Shown: positions 1 through 9,127, counted from the stretch's first letter. The stretch: 64,000 bases of DNA from an uncultured Lachnospiraceae bacterium (GCA_947566645.1 CANOKL010000013.1:19275-83274); one strand, 5' to 3'. The notes: generated by a model not told the origin, from the sequence alone. Numbers and translations are program-made.

Positions 1-739
1 CATATTCCGCATCCTCCTGACAGTCACCGTGGGTAATCATTATTAGATCGTTCTCTCTGCCGTGAGACTGTTCAGCTGCTTTTTCTACAATCTTCTGAAG
101 GGATTTTTTTCTTCCCCGTTCTTTTCCTATGACCTGAAGCTTCCCCTCATTGTCCATATGGATCATGGGTTTAATCTGTACTACACTCCCAAGGACGGCT
201 GCTGTCTTTGATATCCGTCCGCCTCTCTGAAGATGATAGAGATCATCTATTGTTACATTATGGCAGACATGAAGCTTATTTTCCTCTGCCCACTTTGCTG
301 CTTCTTCTATGGTCATGCCCTCTTTTTTTCTCTTTAGTACGTAATACAGAAGCAATGCTTCTCCCATACAGGCACACAATGTATCAACAATGATGATTTT
401 TCTGTCCGGATACTCCTCTCCAAGCTCCTGTGCGGCAATCTGCATGCTGTTGCAGGTACCGCTTAAGCCTGATGAAAAAGCAAGGTGAAGAATATCTTTT
501 CCTTCTTTTACATAGGGCTCCAGGGCTTTTTTTGCTTCATCCGGATTTACCTGGGATGTAACAGACATCTTTCCTTCCCGCAGTTTTATAAAGAATTCCT
601 TTGCAGATAGTCCCAGCATATCCTGATAGGTTTCTCCGTCAACCGTATATTTTAAAGGAATAAATGGTACATTCCTCTCCTCCAGCCATTCCTTCGGTAC
701 ATCAACTGTACTGTTTACTGTCACAATGTAGTCACTCAT
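1..739 (-). CDS. DegV family fatty-acid-binding protein (3' end outside window)
   Basis: About 246 N-terminal residues are visible, starting MSDYIVTVNSTVDVPKEWL. The start ATG (737-739) follows AGGAGG on the minus strand. DegV proteins bind a fatty acid and, as FakB, present it to the kinase FakA. The pattern seen fits: an N-terminal TVNSTVD motif, then SVTSQVNPDE, then FSSGLSGTCNSMQ, where DegV proteins hold the lipid carboxylate, then the RGGRISKTAAVLGSVVQIKPM segment typical of the family. The gene runs off the left edge, so the C-terminus and its downstream neighbour are unknown. The family is sure; which lipid it binds is not known. Confidence 0.9.
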   Translation of the reverse strand, partial: MSDYIVTVNSTVDVPKEWLEERNVPFIPLKYTVDGETYQDMLGLSAKEFFIKLREGKMSVTSQVNPDEAKKALEPYVKEGKDILHLAFSSGLSGTCNSMQIAAQELGEEYPDRKIIIVDTLCACMGEALLLYYVLKRKKEGMTIEEAAKWAEENKLHVCHNVTIDDLYHLQRGGRISKTAAVLGSVVQIKPMIHMDNEGKLQVIGKERGRKKSLQKIVEKAAEQSHGRENDLIMITHGDCQEDAEY

Positions 740-856
740 AGTCTAAAACCTCCTAACTGTATAACCTGTCATATTACTGTTCACTCTGAATCATGTTCTC
801 CTGCAGCCGTGGGGAGAACCTGATCTGAATTTGAATAATAACCCTATCATACCACC

Positions 857-2218
857 TTAATTCATTTCATGCAAAACCTTTTTGAAGGTGATGACAAAAA
901 GAGTTGCTGCTGTGGTGACAGATATGAAATCCGCAATTGGCTCTGCCCGGTAGATTCCCATAACTCCCATGAATCTGGGCAGGATCAGTGCCAGGGGAAT
1001 CAGCAGAATAACCTTACGCAGAAGCGCGATAAAGACGGAAACCTTTGCCTGTCCAAGGGCCACAAAGGTAGACTGGCATGCCGTCTGTATGCCAAAGAAC
1101 ATAAACCCCAGGAAATAAACCGGCATGACCTGTGCTGTAAGATCTGCAAGCTGCTCATTGTTTGTGAAAATTCCCGCATAAATATGGGGAGCAATCACTG
1201 CAATTCCCCCGAGAAGAAACATGGAGGTAAACGTAACAGATACCAGTCTGAAAAAGGTTCCCTTTACCCTGTCCTTATTTCCCGCACCGTAATTGTAGCT
1301 GATGATGGGCTGTACTCCCTGTGTGATGCCCTGGGCCGGTATGCCGATAAACTGCATAATGCTAGTAAGGATTGCCATGGTGCCTACATACAGATCTCCG
1401 CCGTATTTCTGAAGTCCTGTATTCAATGTAACGCTTACCAGGCTCTCTGTGCTCTGCATAATAAACGGTGAAACGCCCAGCGCGGCAATTTTCTTAATAT
1501 ATTCTGCCTGCAGCCGGATATTTTTCCGTCTGAGGCGCAGGACGCTTTTCTCTGATGTAAGGAAGTGCACGACCCATACTGCACTGACAGCCTGGGAGAT
1601 TACGGTCGCGATGGCAGCTCCCCTTACCCCCAGCCCGAATACAAAGATAAAGACCGGGTCAAGGCAGATATTCAGCACTGCCCCGATCAGCACGGAGAGC
1701 ATAGCTGTCTTTGCCTCTCCCTGCCCGCTGATAAAAGTATTAAGACCAAGCGCCGCCTGGACAAATATGGTTCCCACAAGGTAGATGCCTATATACCCTT
1801 CTGCATATCCGATGGTTGCCTCGCTTGCTCCAAAGGCAAACAGTACAGGCCTTTTAAAGATGGAAAACGACAATGTCAGGATCACGGAAAAGAAGAGAAT
1901 CAGCCCCGCCGAATTTCCAAGAATCTTTTCCGCCTTCTCGTAGTCCTTCTTGCCCAGTTCGATTGAAGCAAGGGGCGCCCCGCCCATTCCCGCAAATGCA
2001 CTAAAAGCAGAAATCAGCATAATGATCGGGAAGGTTACCCCCACCCCGGTAAGTGCAACATCCCCATAGTCTCTGATATGCCCGATATAGATCCGGTCCA
2101 CAATATTATACAATATGTTAATCAGTTGTGCCGCCACGGACGGAAGCGCCAGCGAGACCATCAGCCTCCCCAGAGGCGCAGTGCCCAGCTTGTTTTCCTT
2201 TTGAGTGTTCTCCTGCAT
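857..2218 (-). CDS. MATE family efflux transporter
   Basis: A 453-residue integral membrane protein with about twelve hydrophobic segments. It opens with the MATE pattern PLGRLMVSLALPSVAAQL followed by NILYNIVDRIYIGHI. MATE transporters export drugs or metabolites in exchange for Na+ or H+. The length is normal for the family. The start is well placed, with GGGAGGAA about 6 bases before the ATG. It stands alone between degV and a promoter facing the other way. The substrate cannot be read from sequence. A second, different MATE gene lies at 47.1-48.4 kb. Confidence 0.93.
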   Translation of the reverse strand: MQENTQKENKLGTAPLGRLMVSLALPSVAAQLINILYNIVDRIYIGHIRDYGDVALTGVGVTFPIIMLISAFSAFAGMGGAPLASIELGKKDYEKAEKILGNSAGLILFFSVILTLSFSIFKRPVLFAFGASEATIGYAEGYIGIYLVGTIFVQAALGLNTFISGQGEAKTAMLSVLIGAVLNICLDPVFIFVFGLGVRGAAIATVISQAVSAVWVVHFLTSEKSVLRLRRKNIRLQAEYIKKIAALGVSPFIMQSTESLVSVTLNTGLQKYGGDLYVGTMAILTSIMQFIGIPAQGITQGVQPIISYNYGAGNKDRVKGTFFRLVSVTFTSMFLLGGIAVIAPHIYAGIFTNNEQLADLTAQVMPVYFLGFMFFGIQTACQSTFVALGQAKVSVFIALLRKVILLIPLALILPRFMGVMGIYRAEPIADFISVTTAATLFVITFKKVLHEMN

Positions 2219-2322
2219 AAAAATTCCTCCCTAATAATAAGCCTAACAAGCATTATATACAAATTGTAATAAAATGTAAATCATAAAAACCATATTCGAA
2301 GTACACAAATCAAAGCTTCTCC

Positions 2323-2351
2323 TTGTAAAATATACCTGATTAGCCTATAAT
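2323..2351 (+). promoter_or_regulatory. SigA-type promoter for the AAA-ATPase/nuclease gene
   Basis: TTGTAA, a 17-base spacer and a perfect TATAAT point rightward. The transcript would start near 2358, run through the repeat at 2363-2438 and reach the ATG at 2482. Assigned by motif only. Confidence 0.6.
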
Positions 2352-2362
2352 GAGAAAGAAAG

Positions 2363-2438
2363 GTTACTGTTCACGGGTCAGGAATGCGTGTAAGCTGCGC
2401 AGGGTCTGCCCCAGCGAAGCGAGGGTATTCCGTAAGAA
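2363..2438 (-). repeat. Dispersed hairpin repeat, family B (conserved ends, variable hairpin)
   Basis: Read on the minus strand it begins TTCTTACGGAAT and ends TTCCTGACCCGTGAACAGT, with a GC-rich folding core between. The same ends recur near 25.67, 27.13, 35.05, 52.0 and 52.8 kb around different cores. This copy sits in the 5' leader of the AAA-ATPase gene. Confidence 0.65.
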
Positions 2439-2481
2439 CGTGATTCAAGAGTGAGGGGTGATAAGAAAGGAGTACATGAAA

Positions 2482-4092
2482 ATGGGCGTATATGTAAATC
2501 CTCCGGCTGACGGTTTCGCAGAAATTCTGAATTATAAAAAATATATTGATAAATCCGGGATAATAGCATACACGAACAGCGTACTTGGTACTCCGGATAA
2601 ACTGACCTGTTTCAGCAAACCCCGGCGTTTCGGCAAATCCTTTACTGCAAAGATGATCACTGCATATTACTCAAAAGGCGCCAACGCGGCGGCTCTTTTT
2701 GCAGGACTAAAGATTGCCAAAATGAATTTGGAGCAAAATCAGAATAAGAACGCAGACTTTGAAGAAAACCTGAACAAATATGACGTAATCTCTCTTGATA
2801 TGACGCCATTTGTTGCTCTGGCAGAAAGTACCAATGAGATTGTCAGTGATTTACAGCAAGATGTCATAGAGGAACTTGAGAATGAATTCCCAAATTGTAT
2901 CAGGAAGGGCACAAAGACTTTATATAAGGCACTTTTACAAATAAATCTGAAAACCGGACGCAAATTTTTTATTGTTATCGATGAATGGGATATGATTTTC
3001 AGGGAGGCAAAGGATAATATTTCCGTGCAAAAGGAATATATCAATCTTCTCCGCAGCCTGTTTAAAAGCAATCAGACATCGCAGATTATTATCGGAGCAT
3101 ATATGACTGGCATCCTGCCAATTAAAAAATACGGAACTCAGTCAGCACTAACGGATTTCAGGGAATACTCCATGTTAAAGCCTGGAGTTCTGGCTGAATT
3201 CGTGGGTTTTACAGAGAAAGAAGTATATCAATTGTGTCAGGAATATCACCTGGATTTTGATGAAACCCAGAAATGGTATGATGGCTATCGCTTTGATACC
3301 ATCGGACATGTATATTGTCCAAATTCTATCATAGAACTTATATCCATGCAGGCATTTGACAGTTATTGGACAACGACTGAAACCTATGAATCGTTAAGGG
3401 ATTATATTGATCTGAATATGGATGGTTTAAAAGACGCAATCATAGACATGCTTGGAGGGAAAAAGCACAGGATTGATACAGGAACTTTTCAAAATGATAT
3501 GACATCCTTATCAAGCAAGGATGATATCTTGACTTTACTTGTGCATCTGGGATATCTTGCATATAATTTTGATAATAAAGAAGTATTTATTCCAAACGAG
3601 GAAGTCAGAGGTGAGTTCATCAGAGCTGTAAAAGAAGGCAGACATCAAGAACTTGCAAAAGCTGTAAAAATATCGGATGCGCTATTAGATGCTACTCTCC
3701 GTCTTAATGAAGCTGCTGTTGCTGAGATAATACAGACAATACATTTGGCGGAAATATCACTTCAAAACTATAATAATGAGCAGGCATTGCGTTATGTTGT
3801 ACTTATGGCGTATCTCAGTTGTATGGATCATTATCTTCGTTTTGAAGAAATAGCAGGTGGCAGAGGATATTTGGATATTTTATTTCTTCCAAGAAAATCT
3901 TCATCAAAGCCAGCCCTGCTGGTTGAATTGAAATGGAATAAAAGTGCAGGTAAAGCGATATCCCAAATAAAAGAAAAGCAATATGGAATGATTATGCAAA
4001 AATATGATTATACAGGTGAATTGCTTCTGGTAGGGCTGAATTACAGCACAAAGACCGGAAAGCATACTTGTAAGATTGAGCGGTATATATGA
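2482..4092 (+). CDS. AAA-ATPase_like / PD-(D/E)XK nuclease domain protein
   Basis: 536 residues. An upstream GTG at 2458 would add eight residues, but AAAGGAG at 2466-2472 lies 9 bases before the ATG at 2482, so that start was chosen. The N-terminal part matches the AAA-ATPase_like family: a degenerate P-loop in FSKPRRFGKSF, a Walker B-like FFIVIDEWD, and a YMTGILPIKKYG sensor segment. The C-terminal part carries DILFLPR...LLVELKW, the E-x-K pattern of the PD-(D/E)XK nuclease-like domain usually fused to it. Such genes are multicopy in gut Firmicutes and Bacteroidetes; their role is not settled, with defence or mobile-element functions proposed. It stands alone with its own promoter. A decayed relative lies at 35.1-35.8 kb. 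Confidence 0.85.
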   Translation: MGVYVNPPADGFAEILNYKKYIDKSGIIAYTNSVLGTPDKLTCFSKPRRFGKSFTAKMITAYYSKGANAAALFAGLKIAKMNLEQNQNKNADFEENLNKYDVISLDMTPFVALAESTNEIVSDLQQDVIEELENEFPNCIRKGTKTLYKALLQINLKTGRKFFIVIDEWDMIFREAKDNISVQKEYINLLRSLFKSNQTSQIIIGAYMTGILPIKKYGTQSALTDFREYSMLKPGVLAEFVGFTEKEVYQLCQEYHLDFDETQKWYDGYRFDTIGHVYCPNSIIELISMQAFDSYWTTTETYESLRDYIDLNMDGLKDAIIDMLGGKKHRIDTGTFQNDMTSLSSKDDILTLLVHLGYLAYNFDNKEVFIPNEEVRGEFIRAVKEGRHQELAKAVKISDALLDATLRLNEAAVAEIIQTIHLAEISLQNYNNEQALRYVVLMAYLSCMDHYLRFEEIAGGRGYLDILFLPRKSSSKPALLVELKWNKSAGKAISQIKEKQYGMIMQKYDYTGELLLVGLNYSTKTGKHTCKIERYI

Positions 4093-4165
4093 TAATGCGT
4101 TTATTCCGGTTGGACCTGTAAAGAAGATGAATGACGTATACAAGACATTTAATGTGAAATGTTCG

Positions 4166-4199
4166 GTCTACATCCCCCCGCTGAGCGGGAGATGTAGAC
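4166..4199. terminator. Bidirectional hairpin between convergent genes
   Basis: GTCTACATC pairs with GATGTAGAC, extended by an inner CCCGCT/AGCGGG stem with one bulge. It lies between the AAA-ATPase gene (+) and gerAA (-). Neither side has a strong T tract, so terminator function is an inference from position. Confidence 0.55.
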
Positions 4200-4222
4200 T
4201 AAAAAGCTCTCAGGAACTCAGG

Positions 4223-5584
4223 TTAATTCAGCTTTACATTCAAATAATTTCTTCCCGAGAGTGTCTTATTAAAGCACAGACTGCATATAATTACTACACA
4301 TCCTGCCGCAAAACCAGCCCAGTTAAACAGCGCCGTCAGTATCAGAAGCTGTAATCTCATAAATTTCAGCGCATATCCCAGTTCAAAATTAGGCTGTGTA
4401 TAATTGGCCACTGCGACAAACGCCATATAGAGCATAACTTCACTGTTAAACCAGCCAGACTGAACGGAAAATTCTCCCATTACAAGGCCTGCAATCACAC
4501 TAAGAGGCGTACTGAGCATACTTGGGGTGTTCATAGCAGCAAGCCTCAGCCCGTCGATCGCAATCTCCAGAATCAGTAACTGGAAAATAAGCGGAATGTT
4601 CACCATATCCTTGACGGCCACAAAGGCAAAGACTTCCGGAAGCCAGTTGAGATTCTGCATAAACAGAAGAAAGACCGGCGTCAGAAATACAGTCATTAAG
4701 GTAATCAGCGTCCTTGCAACTTTCAGATATATATTCGTAAGGGTTGGAAAATAATAATCATTCGCCTCTTCAATCATGTCAAATATAGAAGTCGGCAGTA
4801 TCATGGCTGACGGGGAATTATCCACCAGCAGGACCACCTTCCCTTCCAGGAGGCACGCTGACGCCGTATCCGGCCGTTCTGTAAACTTGAACTTGGGGAA
4901 AGGGTTATACCACTTCCGTTTAAACAGACATTCTGCCAGACTCTGTTGGTTCATGCGCAGGGCGTCTGTCCTGATGCTTTTAATCCTCCCTGATACGGTT
5001 TCAAGAAGTTCATTGTCTACCCGGTCTTCCATATAGCAGATTGCAACATCTGTGCGGGAGCTGTCTCCGATTTCCACCATTTCCATAATCAGGTGGGGAT
5101 CCCGTATTCTCCTTCGCATCATGGCTGTATTGAATACAATCGTCTCCACAAACCCGTCCCTGGAACCCCGCAGGGACTTATCCTTATCCGGTTCCTCTAC
5201 ACTCCTTGCCGGATACGTACGGCAGTCAATCGCAATACACGCCTCATACCCATCAACAAAAAGACAGGTAACACCTGACAGAATATTTTTCACAGCCTGG
5301 TCAAAGTCTCCGTATATATCCACCTCAGCGTAAGGAATACAGACTCTCGCAAACTCTGTGGCATCCTTTGGCATATCCTCTTCTGTTACCTTTAAGATGG
5401 AATCCATGATCTTAAGCAGGACCTCATCCTTCGTAAAGCCATCTATAAAATAAAAGGTTGCCACCCTGCCGCCGATGTACACATCTCTCTGTATAATATC
5501 AAAGCTCTCTTTCACAGGAAGAAGTTGATTCATATAAGTAATGGTTTCTTCCCTCATGGAAGTTATCTTCTTTTTATCTGGCAT
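4223..5584 (-). CDS. gerAA: GerA-type spore germination protein, A subunit
   Basis: 453 residues starting MPDKKKITSMREE. GGAGG lies 7 bases before this ATG; longer reading frames upstream lack a ribosome site. GerA subunits belong to nutrient receptors in the spore inner membrane. Seen here are the soluble N-terminal half with YIGGRVATFYFIDGF and IRDPHLIMEMVEIGDSSRTDVAICYM, then the family hallmark LVDNSPSAMILPTSIFDM, then several C-terminal membrane segments. The usual gerB and gerC partners are absent on both sides, so the subunit is an orphan here. It is strong evidence that the host lineage forms spores. Confidence 0.92.
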   Translation of the reverse strand: MPDKKKITSMREETITYMNQLLPVKESFDIIQRDVYIGGRVATFYFIDGFTKDEVLLKIMDSILKVTEEDMPKDATEFARVCIPYAEVDIYGDFDQAVKNILSGVTCLFVDGYEACIAIDCRTYPARSVEEPDKDKSLRGSRDGFVETIVFNTAMMRRRIRDPHLIMEMVEIGDSSRTDVAICYMEDRVDNELLETVSGRIKSIRTDALRMNQQSLAECLFKRKWYNPFPKFKFTERPDTASACLLEGKVVLLVDNSPSAMILPTSIFDMIEEANDYYFPTLTNIYLKVARTLITLMTVFLTPVFLLFMQNLNWLPEVFAFVAVKDMVNIPLIFQLLILEIAIDGLRLAAMNTPSMLSTPLSVIAGLVMGEFSVQSGWFNSEVMLYMAFVAVANYTQPNFELGYALKFMRLQLLILTALFNWAGFAAGCVVIICSLCFNKTLSGRNYLNVKLN

Positions 5585-5712
5585 ATTCATTCCTCCACTT
5601 ATTCTGATATAGGAATAGCGTGCCCGTAAAGTAAAAAAATATGCCAGATTTGAGATGAAATCCATAAATCCTGCGTCGTTCTTCTCTCTTCATAAACGGG
5701 GACAGGTCATTT

Positions 5713-5758
5713 TTAATTTGGGACGGGGCATTTTTAAAAATGCCCCGTCCCAAATTAA
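5713..5758. repeat. Dispersed 46-bp perfect palindrome, family A copy 1
   Basis: Arms GGGACGGGGC and GCCCCGTCCC flank the core ATTTTTAAAAAT, extended by TTAATTT/AAATTAA. The dut stop codon (5755-5757) lies inside the right end. Just upstream, 5698-5714 reads GGGGACAGGTCATTTTT, which looks like a variant half-element. Likely also ends dut transcription. Confidence 0.9.
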
Positions 5759-6270
5759 GCTTCCGTACTCCCGAAGCCGCCGTTCCGTTCTTCGCTCACG
5801 TCATCATCCATCGTGATTCCATACTCCACAAAGATGCCCTGCATGAATCCTTTTCCTGCATCAAGCTCCAGCACTTTTTTTTCATTGCTGTCATTGGTGA
5901 TCTTGGCAAAGATATGTCCTTCATTCTCGGAATAAAAATAATCGCTGTCAATGATCCCTACTGTATTATTGAGCTGCAGTCTGTACTTGAAGCCCAGCCC
6001 GCTTCTCGGATAACACTTAAGCACCCAGTTTTCCTGCATCTCTGCCCGGATGCCGGTTGGTACTTTTACGGTCTTTCCCGGATTCAGGGCAATCGGAAAT
6101 GGGGTGAAGAAGTCGTACCCTGCGGATCCCTTTGTTGCCCTTTTTGGCAGGCGGATCTCCTGATAGATCTCCCGGATATCGGATTCATCGAAATGATCAA
6201 ATGTATCCAGGCATGCCTCCTTAAATTGTTCGTAGCTTACTTTATGGAACTGTGCGATTCTTTTAGCCAT
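5755..6270 (-). CDS. dut: dUTP diphosphatase
   Basis: 171 residues from the ATG at 6270, which has AGGAGG 11 bases upstream; a TTG three codons earlier is too close to that site. It hydrolyses dUTP to dUMP and pyrophosphate. All five trimeric dUTPase motifs are visible: GSAGYD, PRSGLG, VGIIDSDY, the GFMQGIFV segment and the C-terminal RNGGFGST. About 35 residues precede motif 1, a small extension. The start overlaps the end of nrdG by 8 bases, so the gene is probably translated with nrdDG. That fits joint control of dNTP supply. The stop codon is inside palindrome copy 1. Confidence 0.95.
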   Translation of the reverse strand: MAKRIAQFHKVSYEQFKEACLDTFDHFDESDIREIYQEIRLPKRATKGSAGYDFFTPFPIALNPGKTVKVPTGIRAEMQENWVLKCYPRSGLGFKYRLQLNNTVGIIDSDYFYSENEGHIFAKITNDSNEKKVLELDAGKGFMQGIFVEYGITMDDDVSEERNGGFGSTEA

Positions 6271-6751
6271 GTAATACAAGCCCTCCTGTCTGCAGTGTAT
6301 TTTTCACATCAATTACGGACTGATTCGCACTGCCCCTCCAGTGAAGGGTATTATCCTTTTTTTCTTCCTCGAATCTTCCGTCTACTAAAACATCCAGATA
6401 CCTCACGATCTGAAGCTCTTTTATCTCGTCCCAGGTATATCCGGTGTAGAGCCAGATGGTCTTCTCTGGATATGCCTTTTTTATCTCCTCTGCAAGTGCC
6501 GTTACCTCGCCGCGGTTTGCTTCATGAAGGGGATCCCCTCCTGAAAATGTGATTCCGCTTACATAATCTTTTTCAAGTTCTGTAAAGATCTCCTGCCTTG
6601 CCGCCTCGTCAAAGGGAATCCCTCCTTCGGGATCCCAGGTTACCGGATTATGGCATCCCGGGCAGGCGTGGGAACATCCGGCAACCCACAGCACTACCCG
6701 GAGACCGTCTCCGTTGAGCATATCATCCTTTGTTATATTGTGATACCGCAT
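6263..6751 (-). CDS. nrdG: Anaerobic ribonucleotide reductase activating protein
   Basis: 162 residues starting MRYHNITKDDMLNGDGLR, with an AAAGGAAAAG ribosome site; the longer frame upstream overlaps nrdD and was not used. A radical SAM enzyme that forms the glycyl radical on NrdD. The iron-sulfur motif CSHACPGC (CxxxCxxC) and the SAM-binding GGDPL are present. The start is only two bases past the nrdD stop, and the end overlaps dut, so nrdD-nrdG-dut form one operon. Confidence 0.96.
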   Translation of the reverse strand: MRYHNITKDDMLNGDGLRVVLWVAGCSHACPGCHNPVTWDPEGGIPFDEAARQEIFTELEKDYVSGITFSGGDPLHEANRGEVTALAEEIKKAYPEKTIWLYTGYTWDEIKELQIVRYLDVLVDGRFEEEKKDNTLHWRGSANQSVIDVKNTLQTGGLVLHG

Positions 6752-6753
6752 GA

Positions 6754-8886
6754 TTACATACTTTTCCTTTCTGCAATCTCTGCCATCTTCGCCGCATTCA
6801 GACGGGTGTCTCCTTTCACTCTCGAATAGGACAAATATCCGTTCATCCGGTCGATCTTCGTCAGGTTCTTGCTGCCGCATACCGGACATACATCCATGGA
6901 AAGCTCCTCATGTCCACAGTTGTCGCAGTATGCAAGGGACAGATTCACGCCCTCGTAGAATCCTCTGTCCATGGCACGCCTGATCAGAGACTTGATCGCT
7001 TCCCGGTTGTAATTAATCGGGTATTTTACATACTGTATCTTTCCGCCATTGCTTAAGTTCCAGAACCTTCCCTCCAGATCCTGCTTTTCGATCGGGGTAA
7101 TGTCTTCTGTTACATGGCAGTGGAAGCTGTTGCTTACATATTCACGGTCTGATACGTTCTCAATGATCCCGTATTTTTTACGGAACTGCTGAACCTGCAC
7201 CCCGCACAGGTTCTCCGCCGGGGTCCCATAGATGGCGTAGAGGCGTCCGTCTTCTTTTTTAAACTGATTGATCTTGTCATTAATATGCTGCAGCGTATCC
7301 AGGGCAAACTTTCCGTCCTCTGCCAGCGACTTCTTATTGTGAAGCTGCTGAAGCTCATTTAACGCTGTAATTCCAAAGGAGGCAGTGGCTGCCTTAAGGA
7401 GCGGCTTGATCTTGTCGTAGAGGCCCAGATTGCCGCCGTAGAAGCCGCCTTCACAGTAGGCCAGGGGATTCGTGGATGCCTTAAGCTCACCCAGGTAATC
7501 GTAGGTCCTCAGATGAAGCTGACGGATCAGCTCCAGGTAATAATCCAGCACCTCATAGAAATCCCTGCTCTCCTGCCTTGCTTTCGCATAAATCATTGGA
7601 AGATGAAGGCTGATGGCTCCGATATTGAACCTGCCCACGAAGACCGGCTCGTCCTTTTCATCCGCAGGCTCCATGCCGCCTCTCTCATACCACGGCGAGA
7701 GAAATGCCCGGCATCCCATGGGGCTGATAATCTTCCCGTATTTCTTATACATACTTGCTACATATCCGTCCCCCGTAAGACTTAACCAGTCCGGGTACAT
7801 CGTCCTGGCAGAACAGTCAATGCCAGCCTCGAAGACATCCTCTAACGGACCGCCCGGCCCATGGAGCTTTTCATCATACAAAAATACAATCTTCGGGAAT
7901 AATACAGGCTTTTTATGTCCTTTCCTGCCCTGCCCGTTTTTGCGGACCTCCAGCATCTTAAGGGTCACAAGCTTGCCATATTCACTGGTAACGGTTCCCG
8001 CTGTAACCGTAATAAAAGGATAATCGCCTCTGCTTGAGGAAACAGAGTTGAACTTGTACTCCCATCCCTGGAAGCCCTGCTCCATCTCTTTTTCCAGATC
8101 CGCCCATGCGACCCTCTGGACAGTCTCCTCGTCAAGGCCCAGATCCCGGTACTTCTGAATCAGCTTTGTATGGGACTTTTTCGCATAAGGTTCAAGAATG
8201 TCATCCACACTTGGGACAGTAAATCCGCCGTACTGCTGGCTTGCCGCACTGAGCACAATATCGCCGATCACATCAAAAGCTGTGTCTAAGGTCTTCGGTT
8301 CATTATACCAGAGGTTTCCCATCTCGAAGCCGCCGCTTAATACCCTCTTTACATCGAACAGACAGCAATTCATGGTATCCCTTCTTGCTGACATATCGTG
8401 AATGTAGATATATCCGTCGCGGATTGCCTGTATCTCCTCTACTGTCAGGAAAAACTTCTTATACAGTTCCTTATTCAGCTCATTGAAGATCAGACTTCTT
8501 TTGGTTGATACAAGGGCACTGTCTGTATTACTATTCTCCTTATCCCCAATGTACATAATCGACTGACTCTTCTTATAAACATCATCCAGCATCTGTACGA
8601 AATCCTGCTTATAATTCCGGTAGTCCTTATAGCTCTTGGCTACAGCAGCATTCACTCTCTCAAGGGCTCCTTCCACTACATTATGCATCTCTGCAATGGG
8701 AATCTCGGTAATTCCAAGCTCCTCTACCTTCTCCTCTACGAATTTGCAGATAAAACCAATCTCTTCATCCGTAAACTTAACCAGCGCTCTGTACGCCGAT
8801 TTATTCACTGCCACAACGACCTTCTGGACATTGAATTCTTCCTTGGTTCCATCCTTCTTTACTACCTTTACCGCTTTTGTCAGCAT
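6754..8886 (-). CDS. nrdD: Anaerobic ribonucleoside-triphosphate reductase (class III)
   Basis: 710 residues from the ATG at 8886, preceded by a GGGGAGTGGAAG ribosome site. It reduces ribonucleoside triphosphates to dNTPs without oxygen. The N-terminal 90 residues (VVKKDGTKEEFN onward) are an ATP-cone, the allosteric domain. The body has the typical GYIYIHDMSARRD and MNCCLFDV segments. The C-terminus has the zinc site CDNCG...CPVCG and the glycyl radical region RMNGYLSYSRVKGDTR. It heads the nrdD-nrdG-dut operon. Two NrdR-like boxes lie just upstream. Confidence 0.97.
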   Translation of the reverse strand: MLTKAVKVVKKDGTKEEFNVQKVVVAVNKSAYRALVKFTDEEIGFICKFVEEKVEELGITEIPIAEMHNVVEGALERVNAAVAKSYKDYRNYKQDFVQMLDDVYKKSQSIMYIGDKENSNTDSALVSTKRSLIFNELNKELYKKFFLTVEEIQAIRDGYIYIHDMSARRDTMNCCLFDVKRVLSGGFEMGNLWYNEPKTLDTAFDVIGDIVLSAASQQYGGFTVPSVDDILEPYAKKSHTKLIQKYRDLGLDEETVQRVAWADLEKEMEQGFQGWEYKFNSVSSSRGDYPFITVTAGTVTSEYGKLVTLKMLEVRKNGQGRKGHKKPVLFPKIVFLYDEKLHGPGGPLEDVFEAGIDCSARTMYPDWLSLTGDGYVASMYKKYGKIISPMGCRAFLSPWYERGGMEPADEKDEPVFVGRFNIGAISLHLPMIYAKARQESRDFYEVLDYYLELIRQLHLRTYDYLGELKASTNPLAYCEGGFYGGNLGLYDKIKPLLKAATASFGITALNELQQLHNKKSLAEDGKFALDTLQHINDKINQFKKEDGRLYAIYGTPAENLCGVQVQQFRKKYGIIENVSDREYVSNSFHCHVTEDITPIEKQDLEGRFWNLSNGGKIQYVKYPINYNREAIKSLIRRAMDRGFYEGVNLSLAYCDNCGHEELSMDVCPVCGSKNLTKIDRMNGYLSYSRVKGDTRLNAAKMAEIAERKSM

Positions 8887-8906
8887 CTGTCTTCCACTCC
8901 CCTTTT

Positions 8907-8953
8907 TGTCTATATTTAGTGTCTGCCACACACCATGTCACTATATCATGTAT
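8907..8953 (-). promoter_or_regulatory. Tandem NrdR-like boxes upstream of nrdD
   Basis: Two 16-base sites, 8907-8922 (TGTCTATATTTAGTGT) and 8938-8953 (TCACTATATCATGTAT), each match the known NrdR consensus ACACTATATATTGTGT at about 12 of 16 positions. They are exactly 31 bases apart, the three-helical-turn spacing typical of NrdR box pairs. NrdR represses ribonucleotide reductase genes when dATP/ATP is high. The regulator gene itself is not in the window. Confidence 0.75.
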
Positions 8954-9080
8954 TTCAATAAGGCTGTCTGAATATAATATTATCATCATATCTATTATAC
9001 CGTCAACGGATTTCACCCGAAAATATTTCACAAAAATAGAGCCGGGCAGGGCTCTGTCAATTGTATAATATTATTTTTTT

Positions 9081-9124
9081 CAATTTGGGACGGGGCATTT
9101 TTAAAAATGCCCCGTCCCAGATTG
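9081..9124. repeat. Dispersed palindrome, family A copy 2
   Basis: A 44-bp palindrome with the same arms and core as copy 1, extended by CAATTT/AGATTG with a single T/G mismatch. It ends three bases before the stop codon of the FN3 protein gene. Confidence 0.88.
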
Positions 9125-9127
9125 CTG

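Noticed and set aside
869..1471. Long plus-strand open frame inside the MATE gene
   Set aside because: Antisense shadow of a clear MATE coding region; no ribosome site and low-complexity Cys/His-rich translation.
6752..6889. Longer N-terminus for NrdG
   Set aside because: The added 46 residues come from antisense-free but out-of-frame nrdD sequence and lack the family's conserved N-terminus, which starts at MRYHNI.
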